Below are positions 8,570-17,510 of a stretch of 64,000 nt of DNA, one piece after another. The notes beneath the pieces were generated by a model that worked only from the letters and a program-made list of their open reading frames with translations, made no database searches and was not told the origin of the DNA. Source of the DNA: JAFDZV01 sp048594725 (GTDB lineage: Bacteria; Bacteroidota; Ignavibacteria; OLB7); contig JBMDXA010000146.1 of NCBI GenBank assembly GCA_048594725.1, forward strand, positions 1-64,000. Direction: 5' to 3'. The position numbers and the translations under genes are program-made. Within the stretch, counting starts at the first letter, position 1, and each line of letters opens with the position of its first letter.

Positions 8570-10300
8570 TCAGAATACTTTCCCGGCGAGCATCATCAGG
8601 TGCTCCACGATCGGGCCCAGCGCCAGCGCCGGAAAGAATGTCAGGCCCCCCACGATCAGGATGATCCCCACCAGAAGCCCGGTCCAGAGCGGGCCGGTTG
8701 TGGGGAAGGTGCCGGGGGAGGGGGGAACGGTCTTCTTCCGCGCCAGCGATCCGGCCACGGCCATCGCCGGCACGATGAACAGAAAGCGCCCCAGGAACAT
8801 TGCGGCCGCCAGGGTGATGTTGTAGAAGGGGGTGTTCGCCGCCAGTCCCGCAAAGGCGCTGCCGTTGTTGGCGGTTCCGGAGACGTAGGCGTAGAGTATC
8901 TCGCTGAAACCGTGCGGTCCGGCGTTGAGCGGCCCGATGGTCCCCTCCGGGTGAACGCTCGCCAGTGCGGTGAATCCCAGAATGCCCAGCGGCAGCACCA
9001 GTATCAGCGCCAGCACCGTCATCTTCATCTCCCTGGCCTCGATCTTCTTGCCGAGATATTCCGGCGTGCGCCCCACCATCAGCCCGGCGATGAACACCGC
9101 CAGGATGGCGAACAGGAGGATGCCGTAGAATCCCGCTCCCACCCCGCCCACGATCACCTCGCCAAGCTCCATGTTCACCAGCGGCACCAGTCCCCCCAGC
9201 GGCGTGTAGCTGGCGTGCATGCTGTTTACCGCGCCGCAGGAGGCCGCGGTGGTGACCGTGGCGAAGAGCGCCGAGGAGGCTATGCCGAACCGCACCTCCT
9301 TCCCTTCCATATTCCCGCCGGCCTGGAGTTCCCCGGCATCCGCCGCAACGCCCAGCGCCCCTACCGCCGGGTTGCCGGCGGCTTCGAAGTGATAGGCCGC
9401 GCCGGCTCCCATGACGAAGAGAATCGCCATGGCCGCGAACAGACCCCATCCCTGGCGCTGGTCCCCCACCATCCGGCCGAACGTGTAGGTGAGAGCAGCG
9501 CCGATGGCGAAGACGGACACCATCTGGAGCATGTTCGCCAGCGGGGTGGGATTCTCGAACGGGTGCGCGGAGTTGGCATTGAAGAATCCTCCGCCATTGG
9601 TTCCCAGCATCTTGATGGCCTCCTGCGATGCCACCGGTCCCTGTGCTATCGTCTGCGCGGCTCCCTCCAGGGTTGTGGCCGTGGTAGAGGCGTCCAGGTT
9701 CTGCGGCACTCCCTGCCAGACAAGGACCAGGGCGAAGAGGATGCTGGCCGGCAGAAGGATGTAGAGGGTGGCGCGGGTAAGATCGCTCCAGAAATTGCCC
9801 AGCGTGGCCGCCGAGTGCCGCGAGAATCCCCGGATCAGGGCGATCGCCACGGCGATGCCGGTGGCCGCGGAGACGAAGTTCTGCACGGTGAGCCCGGCCA
9901 TCTGGGTCAGATAGCTCATGGTGCTCTCCCCGGCGTACGATTGCCAGTTGGTGTTGGTCACGAAGCTGACGGCGGTGTTCAGCGCCAGATCGGGGCGCAC
10001 CGCCGCCAGATCCTGGGGGTTGAGCGGAAGGATATGCTGCAGCCGCTGGAGCCCGTACAGGATCAGCGCTCCGGCCAGATTGAACAGGAGCATCGCCATG
10101 GTATAGGTGGTCCAGCCCTGTTCCTCTTTCGGATCGATTCGGCAGAGCCTGTAGATGAGCCGTTCCAGCGGGGCGATGATCCGTTCCGGAAACGTCCGCT
10201 CGCGGTTGAACACCCTTGCCATGTAGATTCCGAGCGGCTTTATCAACGCCACGACGAGGATGAAAAAGAGAATGATCTGTAGGATTCCGTTGGTCGTCAT
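8570..10300 (-). CDS. kdpA: KdpA, potassium-binding channel-like subunit
   Basis: A 576-residue, highly hydrophobic subunit belonging to the K+ transporter superfamily. Filter-type segments are recognisable: TNTNWQSYAGE, GTNGGGFFNANSAHPFEN, SCGAVNSMHASYTPLGG and SGTANNGSAFAGL. It binds and passes potassium, working with KdpB. It starts 14 bases after kdpF and is followed by kdpB after 40 bases. Confidence 0.98.
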   Translation of the reverse strand: MTTNGILQIILFFILVVALIKPLGIYMARVFNRERTFPERIIAPLERLIYRLCRIDPKEEQGWTTYTMAMLLFNLAGALILYGLQRLQHILPLNPQDLAAVRPDLALNTAVSFVTNTNWQSYAGESTMSYLTQMAGLTVQNFVSAATGIAVAIALIRGFSRHSAATLGNFWSDLTRATLYILLPASILFALVLVWQGVPQNLDASTTATTLEGAAQTIAQGPVASQEAIKMLGTNGGGFFNANSAHPFENPTPLANMLQMVSVFAIGAALTYTFGRMVGDQRQGWGLFAAMAILFVMGAGAAYHFEAAGNPAVGALGVAADAGELQAGGNMEGKEVRFGIASSALFATVTTAASCGAVNSMHASYTPLGGLVPLVNMELGEVIVGGVGAGFYGILLFAILAVFIAGLMVGRTPEYLGKKIEAREMKMTVLALILVLPLGILGFTALASVHPEGTIGPLNAGPHGFSEILYAYVSGTANNGSAFAGLAANTPFYNITLAAAMFLGRFLFIVPAMAVAGSLARKKTVPPSPGTFPTTGPLWTGLLVGIILIVGGLTFFPALALGPIVEHLMMLAGKVF

Positions 10301-10314
10301 GTCAGCATTGCTCC

Positions 10315-10404
10315 CTAAAACTTCTCGGGCCGCATCAGCGTGTACACCAGATAGATGAGGAGCCCGATCGAGGCAGCTCCTCCGAGGATGTATTCCAGCG
10401 TCAT
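10315..10404 (-). CDS. kdpF: KdpF, small stabilising subunit of the Kdp ATPase
   Basis: A 29-codon reading frame, MTLEYILGGAASIGLLIYLV then YTLMRPEKF. It consists of one membrane helix followed by the (L/M)-x-(R/K)-PE-(K/R)-F ending characteristic of KdpF. It lies immediately upstream of kdpA, the canonical place. A GGGAG ribosome-binding site precedes the ATG. KdpF is a lipid-like stabiliser of the KdpFABC complex in the inner membrane. Confidence 0.93.
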   Translation of the reverse strand: MTLEYILGGAASIGLLIYLVYTLMRPEKF

Positions 10405-10433
10405 GGTCGATTCTCCCGTTCCGGGTTGGAGTA

Positions 10434-10517
10434 TCAGAGCCGTTCGCAGGCGATGGTATAGCCTATCGCGGCGGCGAACGAGGCGATGATGATGAGAAGG
10501 AACAGAACGTCCTGCAT
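10434..10517 (-). CDS. 27-residue membrane peptide heading the kdp operon
   Basis: A 27-codon frame, MQDVLFLLIIIASFAAAIGY then TIACERL, preceded by GGAG at good spacing and ending 29 bases before kdpF. It is a single hydrophobic helix with an acidic/basic C-terminal cap (CERL). From memory, similarly sized ORFs with a C-(D/E)-R-L ending occur just upstream of kdpF in several other bacteria, which argues that it is a real gene. It is probably a co-expressed, perhaps accessory, membrane peptide of the Kdp system; its function is unknown. It is the first gene of the operon. Confidence 0.7.
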   Translation of the reverse strand: MQDVLFLLIIIASFAAAIGYTIACERL

Positions 10518-10643
10518 GCCGGTCTCCGATATGTTGTTGTTGACTGCATGCAAATAGCAGCCGGAATCATCAGCTCCCCGTCAAGAGTTGGGGGGCGGGC
10601 ATCAAGATTCCGTAAAGATTGCCCCGGGAGCCCCGGGCGAGGC

Positions 10644-11465
10644 TCATCGCGGCAGGCGAAGCGATATGCCCGCATTGATGAAATACTCCGGGGCCGGCTG
10701 GGTGATGCCGGCCCCGCCGGAGAGGTCCAGCTGGAGGTTCGGGGAGAGCGGATAGGCTATCCCGGCATCGGCGGCGTGCGCCGGGGGGAGGCCGCTCCCC
10801 AGCGAGCCATACAGCTCGGCGAAGGCGCTCAGGTCTCCGGCTATCGTCGCGGAGAGCGCGAGCGTGTAGAGTCCCGTTCCCGCGCCGCTGCTGCCGTCCC
10901 AGCTTCCGCCGAGGTTGTAGTAGAGATTGAACGGTCCGCCGGGCGAGCTTCGCATCGCCAGCAGGAACGAGGGCGCCACCGCTGCCGGCCGGAAGTTCCC
11001 GCTGCCGTACGGCAGGGCCAGCGTCAGCAGGAGTGCGGTTTCCGGGATGGCCCCCTGCTCCGGGGTGATGGCGATCTTGGCTCCGGCCGAGACCGAGGCG
11101 ATGCCGCTGGCCGCCGTTGCGGCGCCGGATGATGGTGCTGCAACGCGCAGGCTCCGGTACTCGGCGCCGAGCCGCAGCTCCATCGCCGGGAGCAGCCCGA
11201 TACGGGCCAGTACGAGGGGGAGGGCATAGCTCTTGGCGCCGGGTGCAATCGCGGCTATCTGCGCTCCCGCTTCCAGCTGGAGGTAGCCGGTGCTGAGAAT
11301 CGATGGGGATGTGCTCTGTCCGGGCCGGTCGGTGGAGAGCGGCGGCAGCTCATCCTGCGCGCTGGCGGGTTCTGCGACCGGTATCAGCGCAATGGCTGCC
11401 AGCAGCGGCAGGAGCGCCGCCAGGCGTGGCGAAGAGGGAGGGTGGGTGCCGTGTGATGTTTTCAT
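10644..11465 (-). CDS. Outer-membrane transporter-like protein (phenol-MetA-like family)
   Basis: 273 residues with a signal peptide (hydrophobic 18-36, cleavage near PASAQ) followed by TDRPGQSTSPSILSTGYLQL, the hallmark opening of putative outer-membrane transporters related to the MetA pathway of phenol degradation. The rest alternates short amphipathic beta strands and ends in an aromatic-poor ISLRLPR strand, consistent with a beta-barrel. It is on the same strand as kdp, 126 bases upstream, but a link to potassium uptake is not shown. The substrate is unknown. Confidence 0.65.
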   Translation of the reverse strand: MKTSHGTHPPSSPRLAALLPLLAAIALIPVAEPASAQDELPPLSTDRPGQSTSPSILSTGYLQLEAGAQIAAIAPGAKSYALPLVLARIGLLPAMELRLGAEYRSLRVAAPSSGAATAASGIASVSAGAKIAITPEQGAIPETALLLTLALPYGSGNFRPAAVAPSFLLAMRSSPGGPFNLYYNLGGSWDGSSGAGTGLYTLALSATIAGDLSAFAELYGSLGSGLPPAHAADAGIAYPLSPNLQLDLSGGAGITQPAPEYFINAGISLRLPR

Positions 11466-11525
11466 CTGCTTGCGGGTTGTTCCATGAGGATTATATCGGA
11501 GGTGGGTTCTGCGCTCCGCCGGGAG

Positions 11526-11678
11526 CTACAGGAGCAGGATGAGAGTCATCATCGCCAGCACGACGAGGGCCGCCAGAACCAGGGGAAGGCGCGGGTGCGT
11601 TGCTGCCAGAAATCTGTAGCGCGAGCCCGCGCTGCCGCCGGAATGGGCATCGTTCGCGTGTGATATCGGTCTCATCAT
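11526..11678 (-). CDS. Possible small single-helix membrane protein
   Basis: A 50-codon frame (start MMRPISHAND) ending in a strong hydrophobic helix LPLVLAALVVLAMMTLILLL. The helix is convincing, but there is no clear ribosome-binding site or family signature and the region is otherwise empty. The frame is open further upstream to 11753. It may be a real small membrane protein or a chance ORF. Confidence 0.3.
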   Translation of the reverse strand: MMRPISHANDAHSGGSAGSRYRFLAATHPRLPLVLAALVVLAMMTLILLL

Positions 11679-11947
11679 GCATCTTCGGTGCGGGCGTTCC
11701 GTAGCGGTTGCACTGCCGGGAGCCGCACACTCTCCTTGCATGCAAGCTGGCATGGGGGATATCAGGAGGGGGAAAAGAGGTGGGGGGAGACTATCAAGGA
11801 ATCGTAAAAAGGTGGTGGGGGAGGAATGTCCGCCGGGGTCGTATACTGTGCTGTGGCGCCTGTTGCCCGGAAGAGCCCGGTCCGGATGATACCGGCCGGG
11901 CGATGTTCTATCACGGGGAGATACGGTGTGAATTCAGGCGGCCAGGG

Positions 11948-12646
11948 TCAGGCGTAGCAGATCCATCCCCTGAAGCTCAAGCCCGCGTAGAACAGGCTGG
12001 TATCGGAAAAGCCTGCTTCGCGCAGCATGGCTTCGTCCTCCTCCGGCGATAGGATGGATAACCTGGTCGCGATAGCCTCCCTGGCGCGCTCCGCGTTCGC
12101 GGGGGCGGTTCCGCCGAATGCCACGTGGCGGCTGATCCACAGGGAGCGCTCGGGCTCGGTCTGCGGGAAACTGATATGAGCAACGGCGAACGGCGCACCC
12201 GGCACCAGGCGGCGATGGATACCCCGGAGGGTGGCGATGCGCTGGTCGCGGGGAACGAAATGCAGCGTTAAAAGGCAGGCCGCGCCGTGGAACGGCCCTT
12301 CCGGCGCATCGTCGATATAGCCCTGATGAAGGCGGATGCGCGAGGAATGCGGCTCCACGATCAACTCTGCGGTCCTGAGCATGCCGGCCGAAGGGTCAAC
12401 GCCGTCGAACGTCCAGCCGGCGTGATCGTCGGCGAGGGCCTTCAGTTCAAGGCCGCCCCCCGCCCCGAGCGCCAGAACCCGCCCGTCCGGGGGGACGCGC
12501 TCGGCCAGGAGCATGGATGTCATGCGGTGAAGCCCGGTAAAGCCCGGAACCTGCCTGGGCGGCCCCTCGGCGTAGGAACGCGCATGGGCATCATCAAAAG
12601 CGCTGCTGCCGGCGGGCACATCGAGGGATGGGTCATTATTCTTCAT
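11948..12646 (-). CDS. SAM-dependent methyltransferase (class I)
   Basis: 232 residues. The Rossmann motif I VLALGAGGGLELKAL is followed by an acidic motif (FDGVDPSAGML) and the post-motif LTLHFVPRDQR, giving a class I methyltransferase fold. It resembles small-molecule or tellurite/ubiE-like methyltransferases; the substrate cannot be read. Start MKNNDPS at 12646 was chosen because the upstream in-frame codons look non-coding. It stands alone, divergent from secG. Confidence 0.8.
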   Translation of the reverse strand: MKNNDPSLDVPAGSSAFDDAHARSYAEGPPRQVPGFTGLHRMTSMLLAERVPPDGRVLALGAGGGLELKALADDHAGWTFDGVDPSAGMLRTAELIVEPHSSRIRLHQGYIDDAPEGPFHGAACLLTLHFVPRDQRIATLRGIHRRLVPGAPFAVAHISFPQTEPERSLWISRHVAFGGTAPANAERAREAIATRLSILSPEEDEAMLREAGFSDTSLFYAGLSFRGWICYA

Positions 12647-12852
12647 GGGACGTTCAGGGTTGCAGACAGTAGGGTTTGGGGTTTCGGACGGCCCGCACGA
12701 GCCCCGATATCGTCCGGCGTGCGAACGCGGGCCGGGGGGCAAAATTCACAGCGGGAGAGCGTCCTGCAAGGAATCTTTTGGTTGGAAACATCTCTCTTCC
12801 TTAACTTGGTAGCTTTCCAGCGCTCACTACATTCTCAAATTCTAGGTGCGTT

Positions 12853-13311
12853 ATGTTCTGGGTAGTTGTCATTATCTCCCTTCTTCTGGCTGTCGTACTG
12901 ATTACGATGGTGCTGTTGCAGCCCGGCAAGAGCGGCGGCATGGGGGGAGCATTCGGTAACCTGGGCTCGCAGCTCAGCTCCACATTCGGTTCGCGGCGCA
13001 CGCTCGATATGCTTGCCAAGTGGACCACCTACGTTGCGCTGGCTCTCGGCGTGGTGTGCGTTCTGGCGAATGCCTTCCTCATTCCGAAGAATTCCGGCCC
13101 GACGCTCAATCCGGTGACCACCGGAACCAACGCCGCTCCTCCGGCCGTCGTTCCCTCCGTTCCGGCACCCGGCACCCAGGCCCCTGCTACCCAGGCTCCG
13201 GCTGGCGGTACTCCGGCCCCGGTTCAGTCGAACGAGGTTGAGGTGCAGCAGACTCCGGTGACGCCGAACACGAACGGCGGCAGCGCTCCGCAGGGCGGAA
13301 CCAACCCGTAA
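12853..13311 (+). CDS. secG: SecG preprotein translocase subunit
   Basis: 152 residues. Two membrane helices (1-20 and about 56-75) flank the conserved cytoplasmic loop LLQPGKSGGMGGAFG, the SecG signature. The long low-complexity C-terminal tail (P, A, T, G, Q-rich, about 85-152) is an extension common in this part of the bacterial tree. SecG assists SecYE/SecA translocation. A hairpin terminator follows. Confidence 0.93.
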   Translation: MFWVVVIISLLLAVVLITMVLLQPGKSGGMGGAFGNLGSQLSSTFGSRRTLDMLAKWTTYVALALGVVCVLANAFLIPKNSGPTLNPVTTGTNAAPPAVVPSVPAPGTQAPATQAPAGGTPAPVQSNEVEVQQTPVTPNTNGGSAPQGGTNP

Positions 13312-13355
13312 GGGAACTCCCCCGGCAGGGAAGGCCATTGGAACCTGAATACTAC

Positions 13356-13390
13356 AAACCGCCCCGGAGCAACTGCTTGCGGGGCGGTTT
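13356..13390. terminator. Hairpin between convergent secG and HIT gene
   Basis: Inverted repeat AAACCGCCCC (13356-13365) and GGGGCGGTTT (13381-13390) with a 15-base loop. It sits between two convergent genes and probably serves as a bidirectional terminator, although the T-tract is short. Confidence 0.75.
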
Positions 13391-13429
13391 CGCGTTCGGG
13401 ATGCCGGAATGCGGCGAAGGGGATATCTC

Positions 13430-13774
13430 CTAGCCCGGCGGCCAGCTCATCTTCCGCCCGCCGAGAACATGCAGATGGATGTGATACACCTCCTGCCCTC
13501 CGTTCCGGTTGCAGTTGAACAGGAGGCGATAGCCATCCTCGGCGATCCCCTCATCCCTGGCGATTTTGGCCGCCACCCGCACCATATGTCCCACCAGCGG
13601 CTCATCCTCCTCGGCGATATCGTTGGTGGTGGCGATCTCCTTCCTGGGGATCACCAGGATATGCGTGGGCGCCTGCGGCGAGATGTCGCGGAAGGCGAGC
13701 ACCTGGTCGTCTTCGTAAACTACGGTTGCGGGGATCTCCTTCCGGATGATCTTCGAGAAAATCGTTTCCGCCAT
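13430..13774 (-). CDS. HIT family (HinT-like) nucleotide hydrolase
   Basis: 114 residues, the usual size of HinT-type proteins. It opens with TIFSKIIRKEIPA, continues with VLAFRDISPQAPTHILVIP, and ends with the histidine triad HIHLHVLGG. These proteins hydrolyse adenosine phosphoramidates and related nucleotides in the cytoplasm. It is convergent with secG; crtI lies upstream on the same strand after 154 bases. Confidence 0.93.
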   Translation of the reverse strand: MAETIFSKIIRKEIPATVVYEDDQVLAFRDISPQAPTHILVIPRKEIATTNDIAEEDEPLVGHMVRVAAKIARDEGIAEDGYRLLFNCNRNGGQEVYHIHLHVLGGRKMSWPPG

Positions 13775-13928
13775 GCCTTGTTCCCTTGTTGTTCGTATGG
13801 GAGGGGAATATACGATCCCGATCGCCCGCTCCTGTTCCCGGCAACGGTGCGCGGGGCCTCTATCATCCTGCCGGTACCGTCCTGGTCCGGAGCCAGGACC
13901 TGCGCGCCATCCATTCTGCTGGAATCTC

Positions 13929-15398
13929 CTAGGCCGGGCCGATCAGCTCGGCGGCGATCTTCGCCGAGGAGAGCACCCCCGGCATCCCCGCACCCGGATG
14001 CGTTCCCGCCCCCACGAAATAGAGGTTCGGCACATCCTCCGAGCGGTTGTGCGGCCGGAACCATGCCGATTGCGTCAGGATGGGGGCCACCGAGAAGGCG
14101 CTGCCCAGATGGCTGTTGAGGGTGTCGCGGAAATGGAGCGGATCGATCCAGTGCTCGGTGACGATATGCTCCGAGAGATCCGGGAGATAGCGCTCCTCCA
14201 GATACCGGACGATCCGGTCGCGGTACAGAGGGCCGAGCGTGCGCCAGTCGTCGCCGGAGGCCAGATGGGGGACCGGGGAGAGCACATAGAAGGCATCGCA
14301 CCCCTCCGGGGCCAGCGAGCGGTCGGTGGCGGTGGGGCGGTGCAGATACAGGGAGAAGTCGTCGGCCACCTTGTTGCGGTTGAAGATATCATCCAGCAGC
14401 CCGCCGTAGCGCGGCCCCAGCATGATGCTGTGATGGGGGATATCGTCGTAGCGGCGGTTGGTGCCGAAATAATGCACGAACAGGGACATCGAGTAGCGCA
14501 TCCGCTCGATATGCCGGTCGGTGTTCCGGCGGCGGAAGCGCTCCGGGACCAGATTCAGATAGGTGAATGCCACATCGCCGTTGCAGACCACCGCATCGGC
14601 CTCTATCGTTTCGCCGCCGCGCAGGCGCACCCCCCGCGCCCTGCCGCTCCCCTCGTCTATCACGATCTCCTCGGCCTCCGCTTCCAGGATCGTGCTCCCC
14701 CCAAGCTCCCCGAAGAGCCTTCCCAGGGCAGCTACCACGCTGCCTGTTCCCCCCATGGCAAACCAGACACCCCATTTCTTTTCCAGGAAGAGGATGAGCG
14801 TATAGATGGAGGTGGTCTGGAACGGGTTTCCTCCCACCAGCAGCGGGTGGAAGCTGAAGACCTGCTGGAGACGGTCATCCTTGATATAGCGGCGCACGTA
14901 GTCGTACACCGACCGGTCGGCGCGCAGGCGCATCAGATCGGGGAGCACCTTCAGCATCGATCCCAGCGAGAGGAAGGGGGAATCGATCAGCCCGAATCCG
15001 GTCTTGAAGATATCCTCGGTCTTTTCCAGAAACCGGAGGTATCCCGGCACATCATCCGGATTGAACCGGGATATCTCCCGGATCATGCTTTCGCGGTCGC
15101 TGTTGTAGTGGAAGGTCTCCCCGCTCTCGAAGTAGATCTTGTAGAATGGGTCCACCGGAACCATGCTGATATAGTCGCGGTGGTCGCGTCCGGCCAGCCC
15201 GAACAGCTCCTCGATCAGCCACGGGGCGGTGATGACGGTGGGGCCGCCGTCGAAGGTGAAGCCATCCTGCTGGTAGACATAGGCCCGCCCTCCCAGCTTG
15301 TCCCGTTTTTCGGCGAGGGTCACCTGATGTCCCATCGCCTGCAACCGTACCGCCGCGGCAAGCCCGCCGAACCCTGAGCCGATAACCGTGATCTTCAT
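13929..15398 (-). CDS. crtI: CrtI-type phytoene desaturase family protein
   Basis: 489 residues, normal for CrtI. The N-terminal FAD-binding motif is GSGFGGLAAAVRLQAMGH, followed by EKRDKLGGRAY and FDGGPTVIT. The C-terminal signature is GAGTHPGAGMPGVLSSAK. It introduces double bonds into phytoene (or isomerises/oxidises carotenoids) in carotenoid synthesis. No crtB or other carotenoid gene is nearby, so the exact step (desaturase, neurosporene or diapophytoene variant) is undecided. Confidence 0.88.
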   Translation of the reverse strand: MKITVIGSGFGGLAAAVRLQAMGHQVTLAEKRDKLGGRAYVYQQDGFTFDGGPTVITAPWLIEELFGLAGRDHRDYISMVPVDPFYKIYFESGETFHYNSDRESMIREISRFNPDDVPGYLRFLEKTEDIFKTGFGLIDSPFLSLGSMLKVLPDLMRLRADRSVYDYVRRYIKDDRLQQVFSFHPLLVGGNPFQTTSIYTLILFLEKKWGVWFAMGGTGSVVAALGRLFGELGGSTILEAEAEEIVIDEGSGRARGVRLRGGETIEADAVVCNGDVAFTYLNLVPERFRRRNTDRHIERMRYSMSLFVHYFGTNRRYDDIPHHSIMLGPRYGGLLDDIFNRNKVADDFSLYLHRPTATDRSLAPEGCDAFYVLSPVPHLASGDDWRTLGPLYRDRIVRYLEERYLPDLSEHIVTEHWIDPLHFRDTLNSHLGSAFSVAPILTQSAWFRPHNRSEDVPNLYFVGAGTHPGAGMPGVLSSAKIAAELIGPA

Positions 15399-15739
15399 GC
15401 GCTGTCGTTAATCGGTATGCGTTCCGCCGGGATCATCTCCCGGAGTACTCTGATGCGGCCGGTTTCCTCTCTGGGGATCGTAACTTCCATTCCGGCGCGC
15501 TCTGGGCAAACACCGGCGGCCGGAAGAAGGTGCCCGGCATGAGCGGGTTCTTCTGGCGCAGGGTTTGCACCCGTCCCCCCCGGCCCCTGAAATTGTCGAT
15601 CGGCGCTGCCGGATCTTCCATTGATTCGATTGCAACAGAGCCGAGAGAAGCGGGGATGAGGAATATCTCCGCCGTGGGAGAGATTTCCTACCGATATCCG
15701 TTACGGGAGTACTCTATCAGAACTTCTTCTACCGCTATC
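15399..15739. other. Divergent intergenic region, no gene supported
   Basis: The spacer between divergent crtI and the outer-membrane protein gene. Short open frames here are extensions of neighbours without family features. Promoters for both genes are expected here but not assignable. Confidence 0.45.
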
Positions 15740-16345
15740 ATGAACCAGTGGCCGATCGGCGGGTCTGTTCTCGCGCTTCTGATTCTGCTTGTCTCCGGCG
15801 GAATCGCCAGGGGACAGTCGAACTTCTCCTTTACGACCGGAGCATCCGGGGCGTACTACGAGTCCAGTGCGCTGAACTGGGGAACCAGCGTCGGCACCAC
15901 CGGCAAATTCAATGTGCTCCCGTTTCTGCTGCTGCGCGCGCAGTTTTATGTGGATCGCAACCAGTTCAAGGATGTGGTTCTCCCCGATTTTCAGGGAACC
16001 CAGACCATCACCTACGTCTGTCTGGGGTTCGGGGCGGAACTGGCCGCCGGAACGAGGGATTTCAACTTCTTCGGCTACGCCACCCCGCATGGCACCATCC
16101 GCACCCTCTCCCGCATCCTTACCGAGCCGGATAGCTCGCAGAAGGTCTGGATTCTCCGCCGCGCCAGCATGGGGCTGGTTTTCGGGCTGGGGCTGGAGGC
16201 GTACGTCACCGACAATATCGGCTTCGAGATGCAGATGCAGTACGACATCCTGAACTTCGATTTCACCGATGTGGACCCTATCGCCCGCGCCCTCCGCACT
16301 ACCGTGGGAGTACAGTTCTATCTGGGGCGGAACTTCGCGAGGTGA
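15740..16345 (+). CDS. Probable outer-membrane beta-barrel protein
   Basis: 201 residues from ATG 15740. The signal peptide MNQWPIGGSVLALLILLVSG ends near IARGQ. The mature part is built of alternating hydrophobic/polar strands (NFSFTTGASGAYYE, RAQFYVDRNQF, VWILRRASMGLVFGLG) and finishes with the strand TTVGVQFYLGRNF, a pattern of small 8-strand barrels of the OmpW/OmpX type. No specific family is recognised. The frame is open upstream to 15530, but that part lacks coding character. Confidence 0.65.
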   Translation: MNQWPIGGSVLALLILLVSGGIARGQSNFSFTTGASGAYYESSALNWGTSVGTTGKFNVLPFLLLRAQFYVDRNQFKDVVLPDFQGTQTITYVCLGFGAELAAGTRDFNFFGYATPHGTIRTLSRILTEPDSSQKVWILRRASMGLVFGLGLEAYVTDNIGFEMQMQYDILNFDFTDVDPIARALRTTVGVQFYLGRNFAR

Positions 16346-16354
16346 GGGGGGTAG

Positions 16355-16708
16355 TTGGTAGTGATTAGAACTTAGTGCTTAGGGCTTAGATGTTAGAACT
16401 TAGTGCTTAGGGCCTGGATTGTAGAAAGACGGTCTGTGGTCCATCCGTGGGCTGGATAGGGCCAGTTCCCAGCAGCACGCAAGGAATCCAGCCGCCCGCC
16501 ACCCCGCCGTATTTTCCCCGATTCCCGGCCCCCCGGGATTCCCTGTTCTTCCAATCGAAAATCTAAACTGGTCAGTGGTCCGTTCGCGGGCTTCGCCCGC
16601 TGTCAGTGGTCCGTGGCTATTGGAGTAGCTGCGGTATGGAAGCCACGGACGATTGACAACGTACCTCTTCCCCCAATCGAAAATCCAAAATCGGCAATCG
16701 AAAATTGC
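16355..16708. repeat. Composite intergenic repeat region
   Basis: A 360-base gap made almost entirely of dispersed repeats: TTAGTGCTTAGGGCTTAG-type units (16358-16416), AATCGAAAATCTAAA (16553-16567), the GTCAGTGGTCCGT / GCGGGCTTCGCCCGC element (16570-16616), and again AATCGAAAATC copies (16676-16706) directly abutting the 3' end of maf. No gene is supported. Confidence 0.7.
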
Positions 16709-17287
16709 TCATCTCCCGAACTCCCGCAGCGCCAGATACACCTTCGTCAGCGGAAGGCCCATCACGGTATAGAAGTCGCCGGCGATATGTTCGATGAAGA
16801 CGGCGCCGAAATCATCCTGGATGCCGTAGGCTCCCGCCTTGTCCAGTGAGGAACCCGATTCCACATAGCGCGCTATCTCCTCGTCGGCGAGTTCGCGGAA
16901 CTGAACTTCGGTGCGGGCATGATCCACATGGCGGTGCCCGGTGGCAAGATCCACCAGCGCAAATCCGGTGAAAACGGTATGGGGGCGTCCGCTCAGGCGG
17001 CGGAGCATGCGCCGTGCCTCCTCGGGGTTCTCCGGTTTGCCGAGGATATCCCCGTCGATCACCACCACCGTATCGGACCCCAGCACCACCCCGGTGTCCC
17101 GTCCCGGATCGATCGCAAGGGCCTTTTCCAGCGCGAGCCGTTCCACCAGCGCTACCGGCCCCTCTCCCTCCTGGACGATCTCCTCGATATCGGGGCGCAC
17201 GACGGAGAATTCGGCCCCCATCTGGCGCAGGAGCTGCTGGCGGCGCGGGGAGCTTGAGGCCAGGATCACAAAAGGAAGAAGTGCCAT
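16709..17287 (-). CDS. maf: Maf-like nucleotide pyrophosphatase
   Basis: 192 residues, typical for Maf. Signatures: ILASSSPRRQQLL at the start, LGSDTVVVIDGDILGKP in the middle, SGRPHTVFTGF, and the C-terminal DKAGAYGIQDDFGAVFIEHI with GDFYTVMGLPL. Maf proteins hydrolyse non-canonical or methylated nucleoside triphosphates (dTTP/UTP/modified pyrimidines) and affect septation. It is divergent from the rplU-rpmA operon. Confidence 0.93.
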   Translation of the reverse strand: MALLPFVILASSSPRRQQLLRQMGAEFSVVRPDIEEIVQEGEGPVALVERLALEKALAIDPGRDTGVVLGSDTVVVIDGDILGKPENPEEARRMLRRLSGRPHTVFTGFALVDLATGHRHVDHARTEVQFRELADEEIARYVESGSSLDKAGAYGIQDDFGAVFIEHIAGDFYTVMGLPLTKVYLALREFGR

Positions 17288-17510
17288 CGGTAGTCTCTCG
17301 AAGAGGTTGTTCGGTTGAAGCCGGGGGAGCCGGGAACCGGCCGCAGCGCCCCCCGGAACAGTTGCGAAGGTGCAAAGTTACGCTCCCGGCATCATCCCCG
17401 CTTCCTCCCCCTGATACGTTTTTCTACTTGGATGGCTCCGAACAACCTTCTATCTTTGTCATTCTTATCTAAAAAGCAATTCCGTAAAGAGTAGATCCGC
17501 AGGTTTAGAC

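Noticed and set aside
7355..10282. A 975-codon open frame on the plus strand opposite kdpA and kdpB
   Set aside because: It is antisense to two certain genes and is open only because of the GC-rich codon bias; it has no family feature.
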